A stretch of DNA of 6,710 nt from NCBI GenBank assembly GCA_902494375.1, contig CABUTL010000079.1, positions 1-6,710 on the forward strand, given 5' to 3'. Under the pieces are notes generated by a model, which saw only the letters and a program-made list of their open reading frames with translations, was not told where the DNA came from and searched no databases. Both the position numbers and the translations under genes were made by a program. Origin of the DNA: an uncultured Collinsella sp. Lineage in GTDB: Bacteria; Actinomycetota; Coriobacteriia; Coriobacteriales; Coriobacteriaceae. Positions 1 through 5,889 of the stretch are shown in pieces; the first letter of the stretch is position 1; every line of letters begins with the position of its first letter.

Positions 1-7
1 ACGCTAT

Positions 8-12
8 GGAGG
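8..12 (+). promoter_or_regulatory. Ribosome binding site of the double-HTH regulator
   Basis: GGAGG lies four bases before the ATG at 17. It supports this start and shows that the regulator gene is complete at its 5' end, although its promoter is outside the window. Confidence 0.75.
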
Positions 13-16
13 CCGT

Positions 17-2152
17 ATGCTCTTTTCCCGCCGTTCTGCTACATTTGCCTGCGCCATTGCGCTTGTCGTAATGGCGGTCACCCCTTATCACCGGTTTTCA
101 TCTTCAATCGGCCTAGCGTCAGGTGCAATGACCTGGCTCGTTATCCTGGGCGCATGCCTCGCGGCGTTTGTTCATGGTGCTGCGCTATGCAAGGGGGGAA
201 TGAGAAGGCCGAGGCATCTCGGTGCCATCGGTGTTTTCCTTGGTGTTATTGCAACGGTTCCCGAATGGGCCGACCTGGCTTTCTATGCTCGCGGAGACTC
301 TATTCCAATCGTGTTTGCACCGATTTGGTTGTTACATGGCGTTTCGTGTGTCTCGTGCTTTGTTGGGTCGCTGCTTCTCTCATATGTTATTTGGGGCACG
401 GCGGACTCTCCTTTGACGCAGAGGTCGACACGGACTGACGAAAGGGAAACTCGTCACCCGCAGGACGCGATTTTTACAGAAACAATAGCCGTCATGTCTT
501 GCCTGCTGTTTTGCTGTCGAGTTTCATGGAGAGTCGTTCCCGAGCCATGGGGGATGCCCCCTGTAACGGCCGCGTCAATTGGCCTTGCGCTTTTAATTCC
601 GTTGGTCTATCTCGCATTGACTGTGGCCCCGCCGTTTTGCCGCCCTCGTGCCTTTGGCCATGGGCGGCGCGACGTGTTTGCCTGTTCTGTGCTCGTAGCA
701 GTTCCTATTGGTCTTATTCCGGCTGTTGAGGCGGCATACTTCGCAAGCGATGCCGTGGTCATTGCATTGCTGGCGATGGGGTCCGTTATCGCTGCTGCCT
801 TCGTATGCATGTTGCTAAGGGGGAAACGGGACAACAATTCGGATATCGCCTGTGCGTCCGACACATTCGATGCGGGGGTGTTTTCCCCTGCCCTGTCGCC
901 TAGAGAAGAGCAGTTTGTTCGACTGCTGCTCAAAGGGAAAACGCCGGCGGAAATTGCCAAGGAGACGGATACGAAGCCATCGACGGTGAGAACAACGCTT
1001 CACCGAGCATACGGGAAGGCGTCGGTTGCGGGCTCACGCGAGCTCGTGGCGCTGTTTGCGGGTGAGGGCGATACTGTAGGGCATGAGCTACCGCAGCGGC
1101 ATGCTGACGATATAGTGGCATCAGCTCGAACGCGCCGGCTGTTTCGATACCTGCTCACATTATTCTTTATCCTCCTTGCGGCGGGGCCCTTGGTAATGGC
1201 GGATAGCGATTGGGGGTCCGGTGTTTCGCGGGCTGTCGCCTTTTCCCTCTTAAGCTACGCATTGGGTCTCGGACTGCTTCTGTCGCTACGCTACGCGGGT
1301 GGAAAAGCGAATCGTGGCGCTGCGCTGGATAGAGCGGGTGAAGCGATTTGGCTCGGAAGCCCGTACGTATGGGCGGTGCTATCTGCTGTGGAATGGTCTT
1401 TTATCTATATCGCGGCATTGATGTGCATACGCGTTCCGTTGATGGCTGTGCCGGTCCTGTTTTGCGGCGTGGCGTCTACGGCTTCGCTCGCTGTTGGGCT
1501 GCGTCCGTTTAAGGTGCATGCCCATACTCGGGCTATCGTGCCGTTGGTGTCAATGGGCATGGTTGCCTTAATCTATGCGGTCGCTAGGGGGCGAATCCAT
1601 GGACTTGCGGTGCTGACGGGGGTGCTGCTCACATATATAGTGATGCGAAGCTGTCCGCAGCGCAAAATGCTTGGGATATGGATGCTTTGCTTCGGGGCGA
1701 CGGCTCCTGTTTGGGCTGTCTTGCTCAATATGGTGCAGGATCTGACGGTTTTCGAGCCGTTGTTCCTCGCGTCGTTGTTGGGGCAAAGTTCGGCTGTCAA
1801 TGTCGTCGTGGCAACGGTGATTGTTTGCTGGTCTGTGCCCATGTTCGTTACGCACATCGCGCTCGCCCGCTCGGTTGAGGACGAGAAGGCCGTCTTGGAG
1901 TACCGGGCGAACGGGTCCACCGAAACGGCCCGCGTGCGCCAGCTGGCCCTGCTTACGTCGCGCTCCCTTTCTGATGTTCAGTCGCAAATTTTGCTGATGA
2001 CGGCAGAGGGGGCAACGACAAAGGCCATTGCGGAGGATGTCGGTTACGCTGCATCTACGGTGCAAGCGCTGCGGTCTGCATCTTACCGCCAGTTGAAGAT
2101 CAAGAATAAGGCGGAGCTAATTTTATTGTTATCGCAGGTAAATAACGTGTAA
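17..2152 (+). CDS. Membrane-bound LuxR-family regulator with two HTH domains
   Basis: A 711-residue protein built as membrane block, HTH, membrane block, HTH. Hydrophobic spans lie near residues 9-23, 32-57, 68-88, 97-127, 153-173, 182-204, 218-242 and 246-268. The first LuxR/GerE-type HTH follows at about 293-347, with the family's LSPREE start, an EIAK scaffold helix and a STVR recognition helix. A second set of about eight spans (roughly 376-396, 405-424, 443-470, 473-494, 504-522, 526-544, 551-570 and 590-616) precedes a C-terminal HTH at about 650-706. That HTH keeps IAEDVG and STVQ but lacks the Arg-Glu of the first. An even number of spans per half would put both HTHs in the cytoplasm. 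Membrane LuxR regulators with one C-terminal HTH are common in Coriobacteriia; two in one chain is unusual. The start is supported by GGAGG at 8-12. Its signal is unknown; the adjacent secreted-protein/ABC cluster is the likely target (inference). The family call is firm; the role is not. Confidence 0.9.
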   Translation: MLFSRRSATFACAIALVVMAVTPYHRFSSSIGLASGAMTWLVILGACLAAFVHGAALCKGGMRRPRHLGAIGVFLGVIATVPEWADLAFYARGDSIPIVFAPIWLLHGVSCVSCFVGSLLLSYVIWGTADSPLTQRSTRTDERETRHPQDAIFTETIAVMSCLLFCCRVSWRVVPEPWGMPPVTAASIGLALLIPLVYLALTVAPPFCRPRAFGHGRRDVFACSVLVAVPIGLIPAVEAAYFASDAVVIALLAMGSVIAAAFVCMLLRGKRDNNSDIACASDTFDAGVFSPALSPREEQFVRLLLKGKTPAEIAKETDTKPSTVRTTLHRAYGKASVAGSRELVALFAGEGDTVGHELPQRHADDIVASARTRRLFRYLLTLFFILLAAGPLVMADSDWGSGVSRAVAFSLLSYALGLGLLLSLRYAGGKANRGAALDRAGEAIWLGSPYVWAVLSAVEWSFIYIAALMCIRVPLMAVPVLFCGVASTASLAVGLRPFKVHAHTRAIVPLVSMGMVALIYAVARGRIHGLAVLTGVLLTYIVMRSCPQRKMLGIWMLCFGATAPVWAVLLNMVQDLTVFEPLFLASLLGQSSAVNVVVATVIVCWSVPMFVTHIALARSVEDEKAVLEYRANGSTETARVRQLALLTSRSLSDVQSQILLMTAEGATTKAIAEDVGYAASTVQALRSASYRQLKIKNKAELILLLSQVNNV

Positions 2153-2188
2153 ACGCCTTAGCAATCAACTCAATAGCGGGTGTTTACA
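2148..2188. repeat. Spaced inverted repeat across the regulator stop codon
   Basis: TGTAAAC at 2148-2154 is the reverse complement of GTTTACA at 2182-2188, with 27 bases between. The left arm includes the stop codon of the regulator gene. It could be a weak hairpin ending the regulator transcript, since a pyrimidine-rich stretch follows, or two half-sites for a DNA-binding protein. It may also be chance: the arms are short and the loop is long. Confidence 0.3.
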
Positions 2189-2220
2189 GACATCTTTCTC
2201 TATTCATGCGAAGGTTGCCG

Positions 2221-2232
2221 TGCGTCGACGCA
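2221..2232. promoter_or_regulatory. Perfect 12-base palindrome, candidate operator
   Basis: TGCGTCGACGCA equals its own reverse complement over all 12 bases. It lies 29 bases before the ATG of the secreted-protein gene and 19 bases before that gene's Shine-Dalgarno sequence. With no loop and no T-run it is a poor terminator, so a binding site for a dimeric regulator is more plausible. The neighbouring LuxR-type protein is the natural candidate. No convincing -35/-10 pair was found in the 109-base gap, which would fit a promoter that needs an activator. The palindrome itself is certain; its function is inferred. Confidence 0.4.
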
Positions 2233-2251
2233 TTGTTAACCGCTTTTGATT

Positions 2252-2259
2252 GGAGAAGG
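2252..2259 (+). promoter_or_regulatory. Ribosome binding site that fixes the secreted-protein start
   Basis: GGAGAAGG lies just before the ATG at 2262, with six bases between GGAG and the ATG. The same reading frame has an earlier TTG at 2250, but that codon precedes this site and would add four residues in front of the signal peptide. The ATG is therefore the preferred start. Confidence 0.75.
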
Positions 2260-2261
2260 CC

Positions 2262-2774
2262 ATGATTAAGCCAAGGAGCGCTATTGCTCGAATCGGAGTC
2301 GGCTTGGTGATTGCAGCTGGTCTGTCCCTAGGGGTTCCCGCTGCATCGTTTGCACAAGAGGAGTTTGACACCTCTCAGGTTTCCAGCATTACTCAAAACG
2401 CCGATACGGGAATTACGACCTGTACGAACAATGCCGATAAGGCATTTAGTTTTCAATGTGCCGGGACGAGTGCAACTGGCTACCGTCAAAAGGATGATTC
2501 CTCATCGCTCTATCTGGATATCCAGGGCCATACGGGAAATCCGCTTCGGTTATATACAGACGGTGCGTATAACACAAGCGGTAGCGGCAGCATGAATTGT
2601 ACTCAGGGAACGTATCGTTCGAATCACAAGGGACAGTGGGAAATGTATAACCTCGTCCGTGAGAACGGGCGATCTGCGGCGCGACTGACTGCATGGGCGG
2701 AGTCTGGCTACGGCACTGTTATTGGCGTATGGAGCCCCGACTGCGTCGGGCATTTCCACAAGCTTCCCGCATAG
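2262..2774 (+). CDS. Small secreted four-cysteine protein, DUF2712-like
   Basis: A 170-residue precursor. Residues 1-31 form a classical Sec signal peptide: Lys and Arg near the start, a hydrophobic core at 11-25, and an Ala-Ser-Phe-Ala end with likely cleavage after Ala31. This leaves about 139 residues. The mature part has no membrane span and has Cys at 54, 66, 113 and 161, enough for two disulfides outside the cell. It carries a KDDSSSLY stretch (77-84), ENGRSAARL (134-142) and GVWSPD (155-160). From memory this pattern matches small secreted proteins of the DUF2712 kind, of unknown function and often next to ABC transporter genes; no search was run. It is the first gene of a five-gene same-strand cluster, followed by two ABC permeases, an ATPase and another exported protein. 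A bacteriocin-like or signalling role is possible but unproven. A lactococcin 972-type bacteriocin was considered and fits less well. Confidence 0.8.
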   Translation: MIKPRSAIARIGVGLVIAAGLSLGVPAASFAQEEFDTSQVSSITQNADTGITTCTNNADKAFSFQCAGTSATGYRQKDDSSSLYLDIQGHTGNPLRLYTDGAYNTSGSGSMNCTQGTYRSNHKGQWEMYNLVRENGRSAARLTAWAESGYGTVIGVWSPDCVGHFHKLPA

Positions 2775-2789
2775 TTGTTTGAAATGGCT

Positions 2790-2816
2790 CCCTTCCGGCT
2801 TTCTGGGTCGGAAGGG
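2790..2816 (+). promoter_or_regulatory. Intercistronic hairpin before the first permease
   Basis: CCCTTCCG (2790-2797) pairs perfectly with CGGAAGGG (2809-2816). The stem can extend inward by one Watson-Crick and two G-U pairs, leaving a five-base loop (2801-2805). It starts 15 bases after the stop of the secreted-protein gene, and its 3' arm runs straight into the purine-rich ribosome site of the next gene. No U-run follows, so it is not a standard intrinsic terminator. It could stabilise the upstream mRNA end, act as a processing site, or reduce initiation of the permease. The stem is seen; the role is inferred. Confidence 0.55.
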
Positions 2817-2824
2817 GGAGGAGG
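2817..2824 (+). promoter_or_regulatory. Strong ribosome binding site of the first permease
   Basis: GGAGGAGG ends four bases before the ATG at 2829. It decides the start against a TTG at 2775 in the same frame, which would add 18 residues translated from the hairpin and ribosome-site region. Confidence 0.75.
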
Positions 2825-2828
2825 ACGT

Positions 2829-3710
2829 ATGAACCAAAAGCTCGCAAGATACGAACTGTCGAAAACGATTAGACGTCCAGCTTTTATCCTTGCTCTCTTG
2901 ATTGCGGTCGCAGTTGCAATAGCTGCCGCGCTGGAGCCGTGGGCAAATTTGGAAAAAGAGCGCCACAACCTTCTTTCTTTTGGTTACGGCGTTGGCGTGC
3001 AAGCCGAAAATTATCTCGGTCAAACACGTGAAAGCAGCTTCGGTAACTGGATTGTTGTGAGCGCGAACGCGCCACTGTCTGCGTCGGTGTTTTTCTATGC
3101 ACTGCCCCTGCTTGCAATGTTGGCTGGATCTTGGTCGTGTCTCTTTGAGCGTTTGAGTGGTTATGACATGCAGATATGCACGCGCGTTTCCAGAAAGGCG
3201 TACGTGAACGTAAAGATGCTGTCTGCTTTCCTCTCCGCGTTTACAGTGACTGCCATTCCTCTGCTCGTCAATTTCCTGATCGTCTCGATGCTTTTTCCTG
3301 CGTATCTTCCTCGGGTCGATGAGTCGACTTACGTAGGACTTTACCTGCATAGCTACTTCTCCGGTCTATTTTATTCGCATCCTTTGTCATATGTGCTCGC
3401 ATACACGCTGTTCGATGCTGTCACGCTCGGGACTTTATCCATGGCTGTAACTGGCTTCTCAATTTTGTTTCGTAGCAGAATCAAAGCGATAATTGTCCCG
3501 TATCTGCTAATGGTTGCGTGGCATTTTGCAAATGGCTGGATCTTCGGCGTAATGGCTTGTGTGGGGTTTAACTGCAATATCCTCAACAGCATCAGGTCGG
3601 AATCGCTGAATAACTGGCCAGACATTCGAGCCGGTTTTGCGGAAATCATATTATTGACCCTTGCTTCGTTGGCTTTTTCTGGGGCGTGGAAAAGACGCGA
3701 GGTGGTCTGA
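2829..3710 (+). CDS. ABC-2-type transporter permease, first of two
   Basis: A 293-residue integral membrane protein with about six spans, near 17-34, 85-103, 130-155, 188-213, 217-240 and 269-286. This is the usual layout of an ABC-2-type permease without its own ATPase domain. A large outside loop (about 35-84) follows span 1. Between spans 2 and 3 is a charged cytoplasmic stretch (ERLSGYDMQICTRVSRKAY, 107-125) of the kind seen in permeases of peptide export and immunity transporters. It probably pairs with the next, different permease and the ATPase at 4543-5187 to form one transporter. The substrate cannot be read from the sequence; a peptide or membrane-active compound is inferred from the secreted-protein gene just upstream. 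Its stop overlaps the next start by one base, showing tight co-translation. The permease call is firm; the family beyond ABC-2 is not assigned. Confidence 0.85.
   Translation: MNQKLARYELSKTIRRPAFILALLIAVAVAIAAALEPWANLEKERHNLLSFGYGVGVQAENYLGQTRESSFGNWIVVSANAPLSASVFFYALPLLAMLAGSWSCLFERLSGYDMQICTRVSRKAYVNVKMLSAFLSAFTVTAIPLLVNFLIVSMLFPAYLPRVDESTYVGLYLHSYFSGLFYSHPLSYVLAYTLFDAVTLGTLSMAVTGFSILFRSRIKAIIVPYLLMVAWHFANGWIFGVMACVGFNCNILNSIRSESLNNWPDIRAGFAEIILLTLASLAFSGAWKRREVV
3699..3705 (+). promoter_or_regulatory. Ribosome binding site of the second permease
   Basis: GAGGTGG lies inside the end of the first permease gene, four bases before the ATG at 3710. It favours that ATG over an in-frame GTG at 3686, which lies upstream of this site. 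Confidence 0.65.
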
Positions 3711-4546
3711 TGCTGTTTAGGCTGGTCGCCGCGGACCTGAGGACCGTTTTGAAGAAGAACATCATCACTTTTATTGCAATTGCGGCAGTGACCGTTGCGA
3801 ACTTGGTGTACGCCTACGGATTGTCTTCTGTGTATGGGGTTAGAACGGATACCTTGGGGTTTGCGGATAATCTTGCGCTCGTGTTTGCCGGATCTGCTCC
3901 GTTTGAGCCTAGGCCCGGGGTCATGTTTGTGCCTCCGCTAGGATGGCTATTTCTCATTCTGCTTATTCTCTATACAACACTCGACTATCCGACCGAATCG
4001 TTGCACGGGTTTGGTTTGCAAGCGCTTGTTCGATGCCGGGCAAGAACCCTTTGGTGGGTCTCGCGTTTTATCTTGGTGGCGGCAGTAACGGCATTTTCAC
4101 TGCTCGTGGTGGTTTGCTCTGTTGTGATTTGGAGCTTGGTGGTGAGCTCCTCGTTCAGCGCGGTCATTCATGGTGAGTCGCTTCAACTGGCTAATTTGGC
4201 GCCGTGGTTTCTCAAAGCTGCCGAGGCAGATGCGCTGCCGTTTTTCATAGGTCTCTTATTTGCTTTTGAGGCGCTTGCGTTTGCGCAGGCAGCGGTTGGG
4301 TTTGTGCTTGGGTCGTCAGTCTCGTTTGTGGTTTTAATGAGCTACCTGATCTGCTCGGCATATGCACGACATTGGGCGCTATTGGGTAACGCCTTGATGC
4401 TGTTGCGCTGGGGTGGAATTGTCAAAGAGGGAATCGCGGCGGGCTCGAGTGTCTTGTCATCAATTGGGCTTATGTCGTTATGCCTATCGTTGGGTGGACT
4501 GTGGTTTCGAAGGGCCGACCTTATAGAAAAGGGGGACAAGATATGA
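3710..4546 (+). CDS. ABC transporter permease, second of two
   Basis: A 278-residue membrane protein with about six spans, near 18-37, 74-91, 116-144, 176-198, 202-217 and 247-265. A cytoplasmic segment between spans 2 and 3 (100-118) reads G-x-G-x-Q-x-L-x-R-x-R-x-R-x-x-W-W-x-S, following a DYP turn at 92-94. From memory this Gln/Arg/Trp-Trp pattern recurs in ABC permeases of peptide-immunity-type operons and may contact the ATPase. It shares no obvious sequence with the first permease, so the transporter would be a permease heterodimer. The start ATG shares one base with the previous TGA, and the end overlaps the ATPase start by four bases (ATGA). This coupling would help keep subunits in proportion. 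The substrate is unknown; roles similar to the E and G subunits of lantibiotic immunity transporters are inferred from gene order only. Confidence 0.82.
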   Translation: MLFRLVAADLRTVLKKNIITFIAIAAVTVANLVYAYGLSSVYGVRTDTLGFADNLALVFAGSAPFEPRPGVMFVPPLGWLFLILLILYTTLDYPTESLHGFGLQALVRCRARTLWWVSRFILVAAVTAFSLLVVVCSVVIWSLVVSSSFSAVIHGESLQLANLAPWFLKAAEADALPFFIGLLFAFEALAFAQAAVGFVLGSSVSFVVLMSYLICSAYARHWALLGNALMLLRWGGIVKEGIAAGSSVLSSIGLMSLCLSLGGLWFRRADLIEKGDKI

Positions 4547-5187
4547 GTGTGATCGTAAGGGGCGTATCGAAGCGCATGGGTAAAAACGATGTCCTGCGCA
4601 ACGTGTCCATCGAGGTTGACCCTGGGACTGTGGTCGGGCTTCAGGGGATAAACGGTTCGGGTAAGACCATGCTCATGCGAGCGGTTTGCGGGTTGATCAA
4701 GCCTACCGAAGGCGAAATCTCTATCGATGGCCAAAGGCTTGGGGCGGACATCTCGTTCCCGCCGAGTCTGGGGATGTTGATCGAGGCGCCTTCCTTTTTG
4801 GGATATCTGTCTGGCTACGACAATCTGAAGCTCATCGCTCAGATCAAGGGCGTTGCCACCCCCGAGGACATTCGCTCTGCCCTGCGGCTCGTGGGGCTCG
4901 ATGCAGACGAAAAAAAGAAGTTCCGAGCATACTCGCTTGGGATGAAGCAGCGTCTGGGGATAGCTGCGGCAATTATGGAGAAGCCGAAGCTGCTTGTTCT
5001 CGATGAGCCAACGAATGCCCTCGACGAAGCGGGCGTTGAAATGCTCAAGCGCGTTGTGGCGATGGCGGCATCAACGGGTCGTGAGGTCCTTCTGTCCAGC
5101 CATGACGGAGAGGTGCTCGAGGAACTGGCCGATCGGGTTTACTGCATGCGCGACGGTGCCGTTGTGAAAGTTCGGGAAAGGTCGTGA
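4543..5187 (+). CDS. ABC transporter ATP-binding protein, BcrA/LanF-like
   Basis: A 214-residue stand-alone nucleotide-binding subunit that powers the two preceding permeases by ATP hydrolysis at the inner face of the membrane. The motifs are complete: Walker A GINGSGKT (35-42), a signature in the variant form YSLGMKQRL (130-138) instead of LSGGQ, Walker B LLVLDEP (150-156) with catalytic Glu155, D-loop ALD (159-161) and H-loop His187. LIEAP (79-83) sits where the Q-loop is expected. The SLGMK-type signature and LIEAP are typical of the BcrA/LanF-like group linked to bacitracin and lantibiotic resistance. The length is that of a minimal domain, with no C-terminal extension. The chosen ATG overlaps the previous stop by four bases and has GGGGGA at 4531-4536; the frame is open further upstream, but that part lies inside the permease gene. 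Codons 123-125 contain a seven-A run (see findings). Confidence 0.93.
   Translation: MSVIVRGVSKRMGKNDVLRNVSIEVDPGTVVGLQGINGSGKTMLMRAVCGLIKPTEGEISIDGQRLGADISFPPSLGMLIEAPSFLGYLSGYDNLKLIAQIKGVATPEDIRSALRLVGLDADEKKKFRAYSLGMKQRLGIAAAIMEKPKLLVLDEPTNALDEAGVEMLKRVVAMAASTGREVLLSSHDGEVLEELADRVYCMRDGAVVKVRERS
5174..5181 (+). promoter_or_regulatory. Ribosome binding site for the GTG start at 5184
   Basis: GGGAAAGG lies inside the end of the ATPase gene, with six bases between its GGGA and the GTG at 5184. That GTG overlaps the ATPase TGA (GTGA). An ATG at 5193 is an alternative start that would remove three residues, but its own upstream site is weak. Confidence 0.5.
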
Positions 5188-5852
5188 GCGCGATGAAGAA
5201 GACCCTGTGGACGAGAAGATCGGCGCTCGCGCTTTTTTGCTGTGCTGCTGCCGGCCTTGCGGGCATGAGGGTGAGCGTCGTTAACGGGAACCGGACGGTC
5301 ATTCCTGAGAAATATTACGCGGAGGGCGAATGGCTCTCGATGGATGGAGCGTTTCTGGGGTCGAAGGATGTGGTGACTGATGGGTATTCGTTTTGCATAG
5401 ACGGGGCAGAGTTGCTCACGCCGCGCGAGTATCTCAAACGAGCACATGACGATTATTCAAAATATGGCACCGTGGATACGAAAACGAGACTGAAGGATGC
5501 CGACATCACGTGCGTTATCGCCGTAAAGATGCGTGTCAGAAATAGGGATAATATCGACGGTGGAATCAAAGCGTATGTTTGGCATCTGGTTCCGGAGTCT
5601 GCGCCAAACTATGATTTTGTAGTCAATACCGATCTGATAACGCAAGCCATGCCGGTCCTTGGCGGCTCTGCTGCGTTTGCCGTGGAGGTTGGGGCAGAAA
5701 ACGAGTTGCTCGTCCCATTTATGATGCAGAACACCAACGACTATTTCGAAGGTTACGAGACCGTCCGTTTTGAGAAAGCATTTCCCGGGACTTACACGAT
5801 GAAGATGACCGATCTGCCGGAGCGGAGGCTCTTAAGGTTTGAAGTGAAATAG
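5184..5852 (+). CDS. Exported or membrane-anchored protein, DUF5027-like
   Basis: A 222-residue protein with a basic N-terminus (Lys5, Lys6, Arg11, Arg12), one hydrophobic stretch at about 13-27, and a soluble remainder that should lie outside the membrane. TRRSAL (10-15) resembles a relaxed twin-arginine signal. Cys19 and Cys20 fall inside the hydrophobic stretch but do not form a good lipobox, and no clear A-x-A cleavage site is visible, so it may stay anchored. The outer domain has GEWLSMDGAF (48-57), GYSFCIDGAELLTPREYL (67-84) and a beta-rich core (108-180). From memory this resembles DUF5027, a family of exported proteins of unknown function; this is unverified. It is the last gene of the cluster, starting within the ATPase stop codon (GTGA), so it is probably co-translated. 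A surface partner of the transporter, for example in substrate capture or protection, is plausible but inferred. Confidence 0.78.
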   Translation: MSAMKKTLWTRRSALALFCCAAAGLAGMRVSVVNGNRTVIPEKYYAEGEWLSMDGAFLGSKDVVTDGYSFCIDGAELLTPREYLKRAHDDYSKYGTVDTKTRLKDADITCVIAVKMRVRNRDNIDGGIKAYVWHLVPESAPNYDFVVNTDLITQAMPVLGGSAAFAVEVGAENELLVPFMMQNTNDYFEGYETVRFEKAFPGTYTMKMTDLPERRLLRFEVK

Positions 5853-5889
5853 CTCGAGAGCAAGGCAAAACGGGTCCATTGGCGGTACG

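Noticed and set aside
607..960. Minus-strand open frame of 117 codons inside the regulator gene
   Set aside because: It is a shadow of the spans and first HTH on the plus strand, with no ribosome site or recognisable motif.
1568..2065. Minus-strand open frame of 165 codons inside the regulator gene
   Set aside because: It is rich in Arg, His and Pro with no domain, and lies opposite the second membrane block and HTH, which clearly make sense on the plus strand.
2183..2206. Possible promoter with TTTACA as the -35 element upstream of the secreted-protein gene
   Set aside because: At 16-18 bases downstream there is no sequence resembling TATAAT; the nearest candidate, TATTCA at 2201-2206, is only 12 bases away and matches poorly. 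No promoter is claimed.
2262..2774. Lactococcin 972-type bacteriocin as the identity of the secreted protein
   Set aside because: The size and export are compatible, but the typical Gly/Trp/Tyr/His-rich short mature peptide is absent. The KDDSSSLY and GVWSPD motifs fit a DUF2712-like protein better.
2550..3350. Long minus-strand open frame of 266 codons opposite the secreted-protein and first permease genes
   Set aside because: It is antisense to two well-supported genes, has no recognisable domain or signal, crosses the gap and hairpin between them, and has a biased mix of charged and Cys/His/Ser/Arg residues typical of a shadow frame.
5184..5852. Lipoprotein call based on Cys19/Cys20
   Set aside because: The residues before the cysteines (Ala-Leu-Phe) do not fit a lipobox, which needs a small residue directly before Cys, and the cysteines sit in the middle of the hydrophobic stretch.
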